DNA of 64,000 nucleotides from Mycolicibacterium senegalense (GTDB taxonomy: Bacteria > Actinomycetota > Actinomycetes > Mycobacteriales > Mycobacteriaceae): contig NZ_CP081000.1 in the NCBI RefSeq assembly GCF_019645875.1, positions 1,612,001 through 1,676,000 on the forward strand, read 5' to 3'. Shown here in pieces: positions 1-8,680 of the stretch. Positions within the stretch are counted from its first letter, which is position 1, and each line of letters begins with the position of its first letter. Under the pieces are notes generated by a model, which ran no database searches, had not been told where the DNA came from, and saw only the letters and a list, made by a program, of their open reading frames with translations. A program made the position numbers and the translations under genes.

Positions 1-446
1 TGTAGATCCGCCAGGGTGGCGATGATGTCGCTTCCCAGTCGGTGACGCGCCGAATGTGAAAGCAATGAAGCATTTTTCGCGTTGTCGATCACCGTGCCGC
101 CGACATGCTCCATGACATAGAACGCGGCACCGGTCACCTCTGGATCGGCACAGAATGCAGTGGTCGGAGGAACCGGGACGGCGCTCGCTTCTAGGGCGCT
201 GAGTATGCGCCATTCACGTTCCATGCTGTGGGCGCCGGGGGCCAGTGGTCCGGCTGGAGGGCGGCGCAGCACCCAGGATCGGCCCTGCGCGTCGGCGACC
301 CGGTAGGTGAGATTCGAGCGTCCGCCGGCGAGTAGAGAGAAAGACAAGGGGAGCGACACGTTCGGTACGGCAGTCGTGAACCATTGCTCGACTGCTTCGC
401 GATCGATGCCGATGACATCGTCAGCGCTGGAGCGCGGACTGCTCAT
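1..446 (-). CDS. APH-family (aminoglycoside phosphotransferase-like) kinase, N-terminal part
   Basis: The gene starts at the ATG ending at 446 and runs off the left edge, so only about 148 residues are visible. They include a glycine-rich nucleotide loop (GGRSNLTYRV), a WVLRRPP strand carrying the region of the ATP-binding basic residue, and an FYVMEHV hinge-like segment, all typical of the APH/choline-kinase fold. The start overlaps the stop of the upstream acyl-CoA dehydrogenase as ATGA (443-446), so the two are probably translationally coupled. In vertebrate ACAD10/ACAD11 an APH kinase domain is fused to an ACAD of this type and phosphorylates 4-hydroxyacyl-CoA. A similar metabolic role, not drug resistance, is the likely reading; this is inference. 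The catalytic HGD-type loop lies outside the window. Confidence 0.85.
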   Translation of the reverse strand, partial: MSSPRSSADDVIGIDREAVEQWFTTAVPNVSLPLSFSLLAGGRSNLTYRVADAQGRSWVLRRPPAGPLAPGAHSMEREWRILSALEASAVPVPPTTAFCADPEVTGAAFYVMEHVGGTVIDNAKNASLLSHSARHRLGSDIIATLADL

Positions 447-1657
447 GTCCTCTCCAATTCGACTCGGGCGATGGACCGAAGGTGCACCTCGTCGGGGCCG
501 TCGGCGATACGCATGGTGCGCGCCGCGGCCCATAGGGACGCCAGTGGTGTGTCTGAGCTGACCCCGGCCCCACCGAAGATCTGTATGGCGTCGTCGAGGA
601 TCCGGCATACCCCTCGGGGCACGGCCACTTTGATCGCCGCGATCTCGGTGCGCGCTTCACGTGCGCCGTGCCGGTCGATGAGCCACGCGGTTTTCAGCAC
701 CAACAGCCGGAGCTGCTCGATGGTGATGCGCGCGTCGGCGATCCATTCGCCGATCACCCCTTGCTTGGCCAGCGGCCGCCCGAACGTGACGCGCTCCAGG
801 GCTCTTTCCTTCATCAGTGCGATGCCGCGTTCGGCCATCCCGATGGCCCGCATGCAATGGTGGACACGGCCAGGTCCGAGCCGCGCTTGCGCCATGGCGA
901 ACCCCGCGCCGGCGGCCCCGATCAGATTCGCGCGCGGGACCCGCACGTCGACGAAGGTGACCTCACCGTGGCCGTTCTGGTCGGTGTAGCCGAAATAGCT
1001 CAGGTCGCGCACCACCGATACCCCAGGGGCGTCAGCGGGAACGATCACGAAGGAATGCCGGCCGGCCCGATCGGCTTGGGCGTCGCTGATGCCCATCACG
1101 ATGTAGAACGCGGTGCGCGGGTCCAGTGCTCCCGTGGTCCACCACTTGCGTCCGTTGACCACGATCTCGTCGCCCTCGATCCGCAACGTGGTGCCGATGT
1201 TGCCCGCATCGCTGCTCGCCACATCGGGCTCGGTCATCGCGAAGGCGCTACGAATCTCACCTCTCAGCAAGGGTTTCAGCCACCGCTCGCGCTGCTCCTC
1301 GGTGGCGAAGAGGTCGAGTAGCTCCATGTTGCCGGTGTCGGGTGCCGAGCAGTTCATCGCCTCCGGGGCGAGCTGCGGATACCAACCGGTGCGCTCGGCC
1401 AACGGCGCATAGTCGAGGACACTCAAGCCGTGAGCCGGCTCGGTCGACTGGGGCAGAAACAGATTCCACAGTCCGCGAGCTCGTGCCTGCGCCTTGAGCT
1501 CTTCGATCACCCCGGGGACTTCGTGCGGCGTACCCGCCGCGACGAGGTCGCGTCGTTGCTGCTCATAGCGTGCCTCTGCGGGGGCGACACAGCCGTCGAT
1601 GAATGTGTTGACGCGTTCGAGGTACTCCTGTGCACGTGCGCTTGGCTCGAAGTCCAT
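443..1657 (-). CDS. Acyl-CoA dehydrogenase, ACAD11-like
   Basis: A 404-residue FAD-dependent acyl-CoA dehydrogenase of full family length. Visible landmarks are the mid-domain FAMTEPDVASSDAGNI and NGRKWWTTGA segments that bind FAD, the ERVTFGRPLAKQGVI helix, and the C-terminal IFGGAGVSSDTPLA and RIADGPDEVH signatures. The ADGPDEVH ending is characteristic of the ACAD10/ACAD11 branch. The next gene encodes a stand-alone APH kinase and overlaps by 4 bases, which matches the animal kinase-ACAD fusion. It is downstream (25 bp) of another ACAD and probably belongs to the same minus-strand operon. The ATG at 1657 is preceded by an AAGGGATGAAG purine stretch. The substrate is unknown. Confidence 0.93.
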   Translation of the reverse strand: MDFEPSARAQEYLERVNTFIDGCVAPAEARYEQQRRDLVAAGTPHEVPGVIEELKAQARARGLWNLFLPQSTEPAHGLSVLDYAPLAERTGWYPQLAPEAMNCSAPDTGNMELLDLFATEEQRERWLKPLLRGEIRSAFAMTEPDVASSDAGNIGTTLRIEGDEIVVNGRKWWTTGALDPRTAFYIVMGISDAQADRAGRHSFVIVPADAPGVSVVRDLSYFGYTDQNGHGEVTFVDVRVPRANLIGAAGAGFAMAQARLGPGRVHHCMRAIGMAERGIALMKERALERVTFGRPLAKQGVIGEWIADARITIEQLRLLVLKTAWLIDRHGAREARTEIAAIKVAVPRGVCRILDDAIQIFGGAGVSSDTPLASLWAAARTMRIADGPDEVHLRSIARVELERT

Positions 1658-1682
1658 GCTTCATCCCTTTCGACGCGGGTTG

Positions 1683-2831
1683 TCAGCCGGCCTGTTCGGT
1701 GAGCGCGCGGCTGATCACCAGTCGCTGAATCTGGTTGGTGCCCTCGAAGATCTGGGTGATCTTCGCTTCGCGCATGTAACGTTCGACGCGATAGTCGCGG
1801 GTGTAACCGGCCCCGCCCAGAACCTGTACGGCGTCCGTGGTGACTTTCATCGCGGCGTCCGTGCAGACGAGTTTGGCGACGGAAGCATGTCGCGCATAGG
1901 GCAGGCCGGCATCGCGACGCCGAGCCGCGTCCAGGTAGGTGGCCCGCGCGGAATCGACGGCTGCGGCCATGTCGGCCAGGAGAAAACCCAATCCTTGGTG
2001 GTCGATGATTCGGCGACCGAAGGCGGTTCTCTCGTGCGCGTAGCGCACGGCTTCGTCGAGGGCTGCTTGGGCGATTCCGACTGCGACGGCGGCGATTCCG
2101 AGCCTGCCGCTGTCCAGAGCACTGAAGGCGATGTGCAGACCGGTGCCCTCGGCGCCGATCCGCCGCTCGGCCGGGACGAACGCGTTGTCATAGAACGCCG
2201 ATGCGGTGGGCACGGCGTGTAGGCCCATTTTGTCCTCGGGGTTGCCGAACGACAGACCTTCGGTGCCTTTCGGCACCAGGAAACAGCTGATGCCCTTCGA
2301 ACCTGTTCCGGTACGGGCGAACAGCGTGTAGAAGTCTGCGACACCGCCGTGGGTGATCCAGGCTTTCGTCCCGTTGATGCGGTATCCACCATCTACCGCG
2401 GTGGCCTTGCAGGCCAGCGCTGCGGCGTCGGAGCCCGCCTGGGGCTCGGACAAACTGTAGGCGCCAATTGTGCTGCCGTCCAGCATAGTTGGTAGCCAGG
2501 TGTTCTTCTGTTGATCGGTGCCGAACTCGACGAGTGCGTGGCACGACAGGTTGTGCACGCTCAGGGCACAGGCGACCGCGGCCCAGCTCGCCGCAATCTC
2601 TTCGACGACCTGCAGGTAGACCTCGTAGGGCTGGCCTCCGCCGCCCCACTGCGTCGGTTGGGGCAGGGTCAACAGTCCGGATTCGCCCAACGTGCGAAAA
2701 ACCCCGTCGGGATAGGCACGGTCCTTCTCCGCCTGGTCGACAACGGGGTCCAGGGCCTTGGCGGCCACTGTGCGGGCGAGATCGATCAGGTCACGAGCAT
2801 CATCATTGGGCAACATGCGATCGACTGGCAT
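1683..2831 (-). CDS. Acyl-CoA dehydrogenase (FadE family)
   Basis: A 382-residue protein of the short/medium-chain acyl-CoA dehydrogenase type. It shows the SLSEPQAGSDAAAL and TKAWITHGG FAD/substrate segments, the RTAFGRRIIDHQGL helix, LGGAGYTRDYRVER, and near the C-terminus QIFEGTNQIQRLVI, whose Glu is the usual catalytic base. It should form an alpha,beta-enoyl-CoA with electron transfer to ETF. The start at ATG 2831 has a GGAG five bases upstream. It is followed after 25 bp by the ACAD11-like gene, consistent with a fatty-acyl degradation operon. All key residues look intact; chain length and substrate cannot be told from sequence. Confidence 0.94.
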   Translation of the reverse strand: MPVDRMLPNDDARDLIDLARTVAAKALDPVVDQAEKDRAYPDGVFRTLGESGLLTLPQPTQWGGGGQPYEVYLQVVEEIAASWAAVACALSVHNLSCHALVEFGTDQQKNTWLPTMLDGSTIGAYSLSEPQAGSDAAALACKATAVDGGYRINGTKAWITHGGVADFYTLFARTGTGSKGISCFLVPKGTEGLSFGNPEDKMGLHAVPTASAFYDNAFVPAERRIGAEGTGLHIAFSALDSGRLGIAAVAVGIAQAALDEAVRYAHERTAFGRRIIDHQGLGFLLADMAAAVDSARATYLDAARRRDAGLPYARHASVAKLVCTDAAMKVTTDAVQVLGGAGYTRDYRVERYMREAKITQIFEGTNQIQRLVISRALTEQAG

Positions 2832-2925
2832 GGGTCTCCGATTCGAACGATTGGCAGTACTGGGTATTGGTGGTGTCGAGGGCCGCGGGGAGGGGAGCCA
2901 TCACCGCCCCGCTGCCCTGACGAGC

Positions 2926-4113
2926 TCAGCCGGTCGCGACTGGAACCTCGTAATCGCTTGTCATGACGTCGAGTACGAGCTCGGCGATTCGAGACCGATG
3001 TTCTTCAGCGCTGCCCAGCAACGCGGCATCGGTGAAAGCACGCTTGAAGTACAGGTGCGTCTGGTGCTCCCACGTGAAGCCGATGCCACCGTGAACTTGG
3101 ACGGTATCGGTAGCGATGCGCGTGAAGGCAGCCGAACAGGTGGCCTGTGCGATCGATGCGGCCAGGGCCGGATCGTCGCTGCCGTCCTGCAGCGCCCAGG
3201 CGGCGTAGTAGGCCGCCGATCGGGCGTGCTCCTGTTCGACGAGCATGTCGGCGATACGGTGCTTGACGGCTTGGAACGAACCGATGGGCCGGCCGAACTG
3301 CAAGCGTTCCTTGGCGTAGGCGACGCTCAGGTCGAGCAGATGCTGGGCGGCGCCGACCTGCTCGGCGGCCAGAAGTACCGAACCCACCTGCAGCGCATGC
3401 TGGCAGATCTGATTCGCATGTCGCGGCCCGGCCAGGAGCAGTGCGGGGGTGTCGACGAACCGGACGGTGGCCTGTGGTCGGGTCAGATCCATCGTGGACA
3501 AAATGGTGCGCTCGACGCCGGCGCCGGTGGCGTCCACCACGAACAGCGACACCCCGTCCGCGCCGGTGGCGGCGACCAGCAGGGTGTCTGCCGTGTCCGC
3601 GTCCACTACCTGCTCGACGGTCCCGGTCAGGGTCCAGGTGTCGGTCGAGGCGGTGGCCCGTACGGTGACCGCATTCGCGCTGAAGCATCCCGCCTGTTCG
3701 GGTACGGCGAAGGCCGCGGTGCGAGTGCCGGCCATCAGCGGCCCCAGAGTCTCGGTGCGTACCGGCGAATCTGGTGCGGCGACGAGCGCGGGAATCGACA
3801 ATGCGAGGGTGCCGAAGACGGGACCGCAGAACAATGCGGCACCCAGCTCCTCGACCACGATCGCCGCGTCGACGAGCCCGCCGCCCGAACCGTCGAGCTC
3901 CTCCGGCACACCGAGGCCGAGCACACCGAGCTCGGAACCGAGCCGGGCCCAAGCCTTTTGATCAAAGGCCGGCCGAGACTCCATCAGCTGCCGGATGGTG
4001 GCCTCGTCGGAGTGTTCGGCACAGAAGCCGCGGATTGCGGTGCGCAGCTCCTGTTGTTCGGGGGTGAATGCGAATTGCTCGCTCGCATGGTGGTTTTGAT
4101 CAGTGTCAGCCAC
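2926..4113 (-). CDS. Acyl-CoA dehydrogenase, beta-like subunit of a heteromeric FadE pair
   Basis: A 395-residue ACAD read from a GTG at 4113 that lies 8 bases inside the end of the upstream ACAD gene. No better start exists after the neighbour's stop, and residues read further upstream are that gene's shadow. The fold is evident from LQFGRPIGSFQAVKHRIADM and VHGGIGFTWEHQTHLYFKRA. At the position where active ACADs carry the catalytic Glu in an EGT motif, this protein reads LLGSAEEHRSRIAEL, and the middle domain is poorly conserved. In mycobacterial sterol-degrading ACADs (ChsE4/ChsE5 type) an active and an inactive-looking subunit form an alpha2beta2 enzyme. The overlap with the neighbouring active-looking ACAD suggests the same arrangement here. 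Confidence 0.9.
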   Translation of the reverse strand: MADTDQNHHASEQFAFTPEQQELRTAIRGFCAEHSDEATIRQLMESRPAFDQKAWARLGSELGVLGLGVPEELDGSGGGLVDAAIVVEELGAALFCGPVFGTLALSIPALVAAPDSPVRTETLGPLMAGTRTAAFAVPEQAGCFSANAVTVRATASTDTWTLTGTVEQVVDADTADTLLVAATGADGVSLFVVDATGAGVERTILSTMDLTRPQATVRFVDTPALLLAGPRHANQICQHALQVGSVLLAAEQVGAAQHLLDLSVAYAKERLQFGRPIGSFQAVKHRIADMLVEQEHARSAAYYAAWALQDGSDDPALAASIAQATCSAAFTRIATDTVQVHGGIGFTWEHQTHLYFKRAFTDAALLGSAEEHRSRIAELVLDVMTSDYEVPVATG

Positions 4114-5305
4114 GGGGCACCTCACGCCAGGGTCGTCCGGAGTCGGCACGCAGATCGCCCGGAAGGCCGAGGATCCGTTCGCCGAGGATGTTGCGCAGTA
4201 CCTCGGAGGTACCGCCTTCGATGGTGTTGGCGCGTGAGCGCAGGAAGCGTTGTTGCACCGGCCCGCCGGCGTTGGCGTCCGCGGCCGTGACCTCGCGCAT
4301 GGCGTAGTCGTCGTAGAGCATGCCCTCCGGACCGAGCAGGTCCATGCAGAACTCGTAGACATGCTGATTGAGTTCGGCGCCGACGAGCTTGTCGATCGAT
4401 CCCTCGGGTCCGGGACCACTTACGGTCGCGGTGGCGCGGGCCCTTTCCGAGGTGAGTCGCTGTACCTCTGCGCGCAGCCAGAGCTGGGCCAGCCGGTCGC
4501 GCCGCACGGGGCTGTGACGTTCCGGACGCTGCGCCCACAGCGCCACCGCGTCGGCGATCGTGCCGTCACCGCGTCGAACCCCCGCCGCACCGATGGAGCT
4601 GCGCTCGTTCATCAGCGTCGTCATCGCGACGCCCCAGCCTGCTCCGACCGCGCCTACCCGGTGCGCGTCCGGAACCCGCACGTCAGTCAGGTAGACCTCG
4701 TTGAATTCGGCCTGGCCGGTCATCTGGCGAAGCGGACGTACCTCGACGCCCGGATCACGCATGTCGACGACGAAGTAGGTCAGGCCCTTGTGCTTCGGGA
4801 CGTCGGGATCGGTGCGGGCCAGCAGGATTCCCCAGTTGGCGCAATGCGCCAGCGTCGTCCACACCTTCTGTCCGTTGACCACCCAATCGTCGCCGTCACG
4901 TACCGCCGAGGTGGCCAGCCCGGCCAGATCGGATCCGGCGCCCGGCTCGGAGAAGAGCTGGCACCAGATGTCCTCGGTGGTGGCGAGCGGACGCATCCAC
5001 TGGCGTTTGAGTTCCTCGGTTTGGGCGTATTCGACCAAGGTCGGGGCAGCCATGCCGTAGCCGATGATGTTCAGGTCGTACGGCGACGGAGCGCCCGCCT
5101 GTTGGAAGATCGCGTCGGCGATCGCCTGATAGCCGCGTGAGATACCGAGACCGCCGAGACCCTCGGGAAAATGTACCCACGACAGGCCGGCGTCGTAGCA
5201 GGCTCCGAGGAACTCCGTGATGGGCACGGATCGGGGATCGTGCTCTGAGACGACGCGGTTCGCGGCTTCAGCCACCCGCGCGGATTCAACATCAGCGCTC
5301 AACAT
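4106..5305 (-). CDS. Acyl-CoA dehydrogenase, catalytic subunit of a heteromeric FadE pair
   Basis: A 399-residue ACAD starting at ATG 5305; a TTG one codon earlier is a less likely start. It contains QLFSEPGAGSDLAGLATSA, NGQKVWTTLAHCANWGIL and the C-terminal IEGGTSEVLRNILGERILGLPG, so the catalytic Glu is present. It overlaps the next ACAD by 8 bases, supporting co-translation of a heterotetramer like the mycobacterial cholesterol side-chain enzymes. It is the first gene of the minus-strand fadE run and is divergent from an SDR gene. The shared intergenic region carries an operator-like dyad at 5382-5393, so the run probably belongs to the TetR regulon described below. Confidence 0.92.
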   Translation of the reverse strand: MLSADVESARVAEAANRVVSEHDPRSVPITEFLGACYDAGLSWVHFPEGLGGLGISRGYQAIADAIFQQAGAPSPYDLNIIGYGMAAPTLVEYAQTEELKRQWMRPLATTEDIWCQLFSEPGAGSDLAGLATSAVRDGDDWVVNGQKVWTTLAHCANWGILLARTDPDVPKHKGLTYFVVDMRDPGVEVRPLRQMTGQAEFNEVYLTDVRVPDAHRVGAVGAGWGVAMTTLMNERSSIGAAGVRRGDGTIADAVALWAQRPERHSPVRRDRLAQLWLRAEVQRLTSERARATATVSGPGPEGSIDKLVGAELNQHVYEFCMDLLGPEGMLYDDYAMREVTAADANAGGPVQQRFLRSRANTIEGGTSEVLRNILGERILGLPGDLRADSGRPWREVPRG

Positions 5306-5378
5306 CAACTCCAGTGATCAAGGCACTCCGGTCAGAGCGCCCACGTCGGGGCGTGTGTAAAAATCAGGCCCTAGAACT

Positions 5379-5396
5379 AGATAGAACGATCTACTA
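5379..5396. promoter_or_regulatory. Type I operator, divergent fadE/SDR promoter
   Basis: On the minus strand the region reads GTAGATCGTTCTATCTAG. Its core 5382-5393 matches 10 of 12 positions of TAGATCAATCTA, the dyad found complete at 9955, 10825 and 12758. The extended right arm TCTATCTAG is identical to that of the site at 14170. It lies between the divergent starts at 5305 and 5495, where one bound repressor could control both units. It is the weakest of the six copies. Confidence 0.6.
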
Positions 5397-5494
5397 CGCT
5401 GACGGTAGGACATGCCTGGATGCGGTGTCAATTTCGGACTCTGGGGTGCCTTCACGGCACATCGACTGTCATCGACGGAGATTGGGAGCACATT

Positions 5495-6370
5495 ATGGGT
5501 TGGCCCGCAGGGGAGGCGGCGTTCGTGACGGGTGCCGCGTCAGGCATCGGACTCGGTATCGCCCGCGCGCTGGTGGCGGCGGGGGCGAAGGTCGCGCTCG
5601 CGGATATCGACGCCGAGCGGCTCGATGAAGTCGCCGGCGAACTGGCCGAGGCCGGCGGAATCGTGACCACCGTGGAACTCGACGTCAGCGAGGCGGGGAA
5701 ATGGGAGGCCGCCGCGAACAAGGCCGAGGAAGCGCTCGGCCCCGTCTCGATCTTGTGCAACAACGCCGGCGTCAACGGTGGCGGCGCGATCGATGAGACA
5801 CCGTTGGAAGTCTGGCGCTGGGTGCAGCAGATCAACGTTGACGCCCAGTTCATCGGCGTCTCGACATTCCTGCCGCGGTTCAAGAGCCGGGGTGGGCGCG
5901 CGCACATCATGAACACCGCCTCGATGGCAGGCCTGGCGCCGATGGCCAACGTTGGCGCTTATGTTTCATCCAAGTTCGCCAGCGTGGGATTCACTCTGGT
6001 GCTGCGGGAGGAGCTGCGTGGCAGCGATATCGGTGTCTCGCTGCTGTGCCCCGGCGTGGTGGCCACCCGGCTGGCCTTGACCGCCGAGACAGGCCAGGCG
6101 AAACTTCTCGGCCGGGAACCCAATATGGCGGTCGCGGAGCAGAACCGGGCCCTGCAGGCCCAAGGCGCAGACCCCGATCGGGTGGGAGAGCAGGTGGTCG
6201 CCGCCATCGGCGACAACCAATTCTGGATCGTCACCCATGGTGATTGGAAGCCCCTCGTTGTCGGCTGGCACCACGAGGTCGAGAGCGTACTCACGGAATT
6301 CGACGGTCGGTACGGTCCGGACGTGACGGTGCAGATGATGCTCGACGGAGTGAACCCGGTGGCGTCCTGA
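5495..6370 (+). CDS. Short-chain dehydrogenase/reductase (SDR)
   Basis: A 291-residue classical SDR. It has an N-terminal NAD(P) loop VTGAASGIGLGIARAL with an acidic ADID after the second strand, which favours NAD, then the CNNAGVNG motif, a serine in NTASMAG, and the catalytic YVSSK. A longer reading frame exists, but ATG 5495 has GGGAG six bases upstream and gives the normal family N-terminus. The C-terminal 40 residues extend past a minimal SDR. It is first of a plus-strand run (SDR, MDR, flavin reductase) and probably oxidises a hydroxyacyl or cyclic alcohol intermediate of the same pathway as the divergent fadE genes. Confidence 0.92.
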   Translation: MGWPAGEAAFVTGAASGIGLGIARALVAAGAKVALADIDAERLDEVAGELAEAGGIVTTVELDVSEAGKWEAAANKAEEALGPVSILCNNAGVNGGGAIDETPLEVWRWVQQINVDAQFIGVSTFLPRFKSRGGRAHIMNTASMAGLAPMANVGAYVSSKFASVGFTLVLREELRGSDIGVSLLCPGVVATRLALTAETGQAKLLGREPNMAVAEQNRALQAQGADPDRVGEQVVAAIGDNQFWIVTHGDWKPLVVGWHHEVESVLTEFDGRYGPDVTVQMMLDGVNPVAS

Positions 6371-6436
6371 GATGCAGCGCTGCGCGACCGGCGGAACATG
6401 TGCCGGCCAAAACCACGAAGAGAAAAGAAGTTCGAC

Positions 6437-7480
6437 ATGGCGCGGATGAATCAGGGCTGGGTACTCAAGCAACGACCCCAACACGAAGTTCGGAGCTCAG
6501 ACCTTGAGCTCGTCGAAACACCGGTCGCACCATTGGGTCCCGGTCAGATCCTGGTGAAGAACATCTATCTGTCGATCGATCCGACCAACCGGGTATGGCT
6601 GAGCAGCCGGGATCAATATCTACCGCCCGTCGGTATCGGCGATGTCGTACGTGGCGTGACGATCGGCATCGTCGAGGACAGCTCGTCTGAGCGCTTCTCA
6701 CCCGGGGACACCGTGCTTCTCGGCCAAGGCGGCTGGCAGCAGTACTCGACGTATGACGCCTCGGCGGCCAGCCGGATCCGGCGGCGGGAGAACATTCCGC
6801 TGACCGCTTCTTTGTCGGTCCTGGGTACCACCGGACTGACCGCCTACACCGGCTTTCTTGACATATGCCGTCCCAATCCCGGTGAGACGCTAGTGGTTTC
6901 CGCGGCCGCCGGCGCGGTCGGATCGATCGTCGGACAGATCGCGAAGATCAAGGGATGCAGAGTGATCGGCATTGCCGGCGGCCCTGACAAGTGCAAGTGG
7001 ATCAGCGACGAACTGGGATTCGACGGCGCCATCGACTACAAGTCCGAGGATGTCGGAGAGGCGCTGGACCGGTTGTGCCCGGGCGGCGTGGACATGGACT
7101 TCGAGAATGTCGGCGGGGCGATAATGGACGCCGTCTACTCGAGGATGAACGTCAATGGCCGGATGGCGGTGTGCGGACTGATCTCGGCTTACAACTCCGA
7201 CGGCCCGATGGCCGGACCGACGGACTTCGGCCGCGTGCTGATGAACCGGCTGACGATCCAGGGCTTCGTCATCCTTGATCACTTCTCCCGCGCCCGCGAA
7301 GCCTATGGCGACCTTGCGGCCTGGATTCAATCCGGACAGTTGCGCTGGAAGGACCACGTCATTGCGGGCCTGGATTCCGCGCCGGAGGCCATGAACCGGC
7401 TCTTCACCGGCGACCACGACGGAAAGCTCATGGTGCAGATCGCCGACGAACCTTCTTCTGTGAGCGGAGCCGGCCGATGA
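6437..7480 (+). CDS. Zinc-independent MDR oxidoreductase (leukotriene B4 dehydrogenase/PTGR-like)
   Basis: A 347-residue NADPH-dependent medium-chain reductase. The N-terminus has the prostaglandin-reductase-type LVKNIYLSIDPTNRVWLSS segment, and the Rossmann part shows VSAAAGAVGSIVGQIAKIKG and GIAGGPDKCKWI. The zinc ligands of alcohol dehydrogenases are absent. Members reduce alpha,beta-unsaturated ketones or aldehydes. The start at ATG 6437 follows an AGAGAAAAGAAG purine stretch, and its stop overlaps the next start as ATGA (7477-7480). Probable role: enone/enal reduction in the island's pathway. Confidence 0.93.
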   Translation: MARMNQGWVLKQRPQHEVRSSDLELVETPVAPLGPGQILVKNIYLSIDPTNRVWLSSRDQYLPPVGIGDVVRGVTIGIVEDSSSERFSPGDTVLLGQGGWQQYSTYDASAASRIRRRENIPLTASLSVLGTTGLTAYTGFLDICRPNPGETLVVSAAAGAVGSIVGQIAKIKGCRVIGIAGGPDKCKWISDELGFDGAIDYKSEDVGEALDRLCPGGVDMDFENVGGAIMDAVYSRMNVNGRMAVCGLISAYNSDGPMAGPTDFGRVLMNRLTIQGFVILDHFSRAREAYGDLAAWIQSGQLRWKDHVIAGLDSAPEAMNRLFTGDHDGKLMVQIADEPSSVSGAGR

Positions 7481-8013
7481 TCGCTGTCGATTCCGTTGCC
7501 GCCGATCCCAACCTGCTGCGAAGGGCATTCGGTTGCTTTCCGTCCGGGGTCACCGCTGTGTGCGCCATGGTCGAGGACGCGCCCGTCGGCATGGCCGCCA
7601 GCTCGTTCACGTCCGTGTCGATCGACCCACCGTTGGTCTCGGTGTGCTTCCAGGCGTCGTCGACCACCTGGCAGCGGCTGCGTGAGCGGCCCCGACTGGG
7701 TATCAGCGTGCTGGCCCAAGGCCAGGACGACATCTGTATGCGCCTCGCCCAGTCGACCACTGACCGCTTCGCCGACGTCGCCTGGGACCAGACCGACGGC
7801 GGGGCCGTGTTCGTCCGTGGCGCCACTGCGTGGCTGGAATGCTCGGTGTACGGCGATATTCCGGCGGGCGACCATGCCGTCGCACTGCTGGAGATCCGGG
7901 GCCTGCAGGCCAACCCCCAGGCCGCTCCGCTGGTCTTCCACGGCAGCCGGTTCCGCCGCCTCGCGGGGATCGCGTTCGGCGGGGACGTGGCCGACTTCGT
8001 CGACCCCGAATAA
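7477..8013 (+). CDS. Flavin reductase (HsaB/DIM6-NTAB type)
   Basis: A 178-residue FMN-binding split-barrel flavin reductase. The GCFPSGVTAVCAM start, GMAASSFTSVSIDPPLVSVCF core, and late GDHAVALLEIRGL segment are the standard pattern of the small component of two-component flavin monooxygenases such as HsaAB. It is coupled by ATGA to the MDR gene. No HsaA-type monooxygenase is in the window, so it may feed FMNH2 to one of the two LLM-type enzymes (15514 or 25713), or an enzyme elsewhere. That pairing is inference. Confidence 0.93.
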   Translation: MIAVDSVAADPNLLRRAFGCFPSGVTAVCAMVEDAPVGMAASSFTSVSIDPPLVSVCFQASSTTWQRLRERPRLGISVLAQGQDDICMRLAQSTTDRFADVAWDQTDGGAVFVRGATAWLECSVYGDIPAGDHAVALLEIRGLQANPQAAPLVFHGSRFRRLAGIAFGGDVADFVDPE

Positions 8014-8084
8014 CGTGGAGCTCGATTGCGAGTCGCCGTGAAAACATCATAGGTGCAAGCGATCTGGCTACACTCGCAATATAT

Positions 8085-8102
8085 TGACATTTGAACATGT
8101 CA
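8085..8102. promoter_or_regulatory. Type II operator TGACAT-N6-ATGTCA
   Basis: A perfect 6+6 inverted repeat with a 6-base spacer, followed by GATG so that the right arm extends to TGTCAGAT. The same 18-bp pattern occurs at 26731 and, with two changes in the right arm, at 25534. It lies 113 bp before the DoxX-like gene, just after a possible -10 (TATATT). Confidence 0.65.
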
Positions 8103-8214
8103 GATGGTCAACTCGGGATTGACCGAAAGTGGTTGAGGATGAGCAGAGTTCGGCTCGCCTCAGCGTCCCGCGATCCCGGGATGCAGTCACTGTGGAGTTC
8201 AGGTGAGGGGCGAT

Positions 8215-8574
8215 ATGCAGGTTGCGGTAGCGGTGGTTTCGATAGCATTGGCAGCGCTTTTCGGCATCGCGGGCTTCGTCAACATCCTCTACCTGGAGAA
8301 GGCCCGTCACGAAAGCGAGCATTTGCAGATTTCGCCACGGTTGAGCCGATTCGTCGGATTGTGTCAGCTGACTGGAGCGATCGGATTGAGCGCGGGCTTG
8401 TTCTGGCCGGTGCTGGGTGCTGCTGCGGCGGTGGGGCTCATGTTGCTGATGGTCGGAGCTGTGGTAATTCATCGGCGCGTCGGCGATTCCGCCAGAGCGG
8501 CGCTGCCCGCGGTGGTGGTATGCGCCGTGGCCGGCCTGGTCGTCGTCGGCCAGCTCATTCTGCTGGTGGGCTGA
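8215..8574 (+). CDS. DoxX-like small integral membrane protein
   Basis: A 119-residue protein with four predicted transmembrane helices (roughly residues 3-26, 45-62, 66-84 and 94-116) separated by short loops. The size and topology are those of the DoxX/DoxX_2 families. GAGGGG five bases upstream supports ATG 8215 over a GTG 12 bases earlier. It stands alone between the flavin reductase and the malic enzyme. Its upstream region carries a type II operator, which links it to the Rieske and amidohydrolase units. A redox or membrane-integrity role is possible but cannot be read from the sequence. Confidence 0.75.
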   Translation: MQVAVAVVSIALAALFGIAGFVNILYLEKARHESEHLQISPRLSRFVGLCQLTGAIGLSAGLFWPVLGAAAAVGLMLLMVGAVVIHRRVGDSARAALPAVVVCAVAGLVVVGQLILLVG

Positions 8575-8680
8575 CGCCAAGCCGGCGGGACTGCATCGTC
8601 TCGAAGCTGTTCCCGGGTCCCCATATCGGCCCTGACCCGTGTCAGAGGTGACCGCGCCGGGCGCAGGTATCGGCCACGAA

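Noticed and set aside
1..446. Aminoglycoside resistance gene
   Set aside because: The APH fold is shared by many metabolic kinases, and coupling to an ACAD11-like gene argues for a lipid or hydroxyacyl substrate.
2758..4290. 510-codon plus-strand open frame
   Set aside because: It lies wholly opposite well-supported acyl-CoA dehydrogenase genes; long antisense frames are expected at this GC content.
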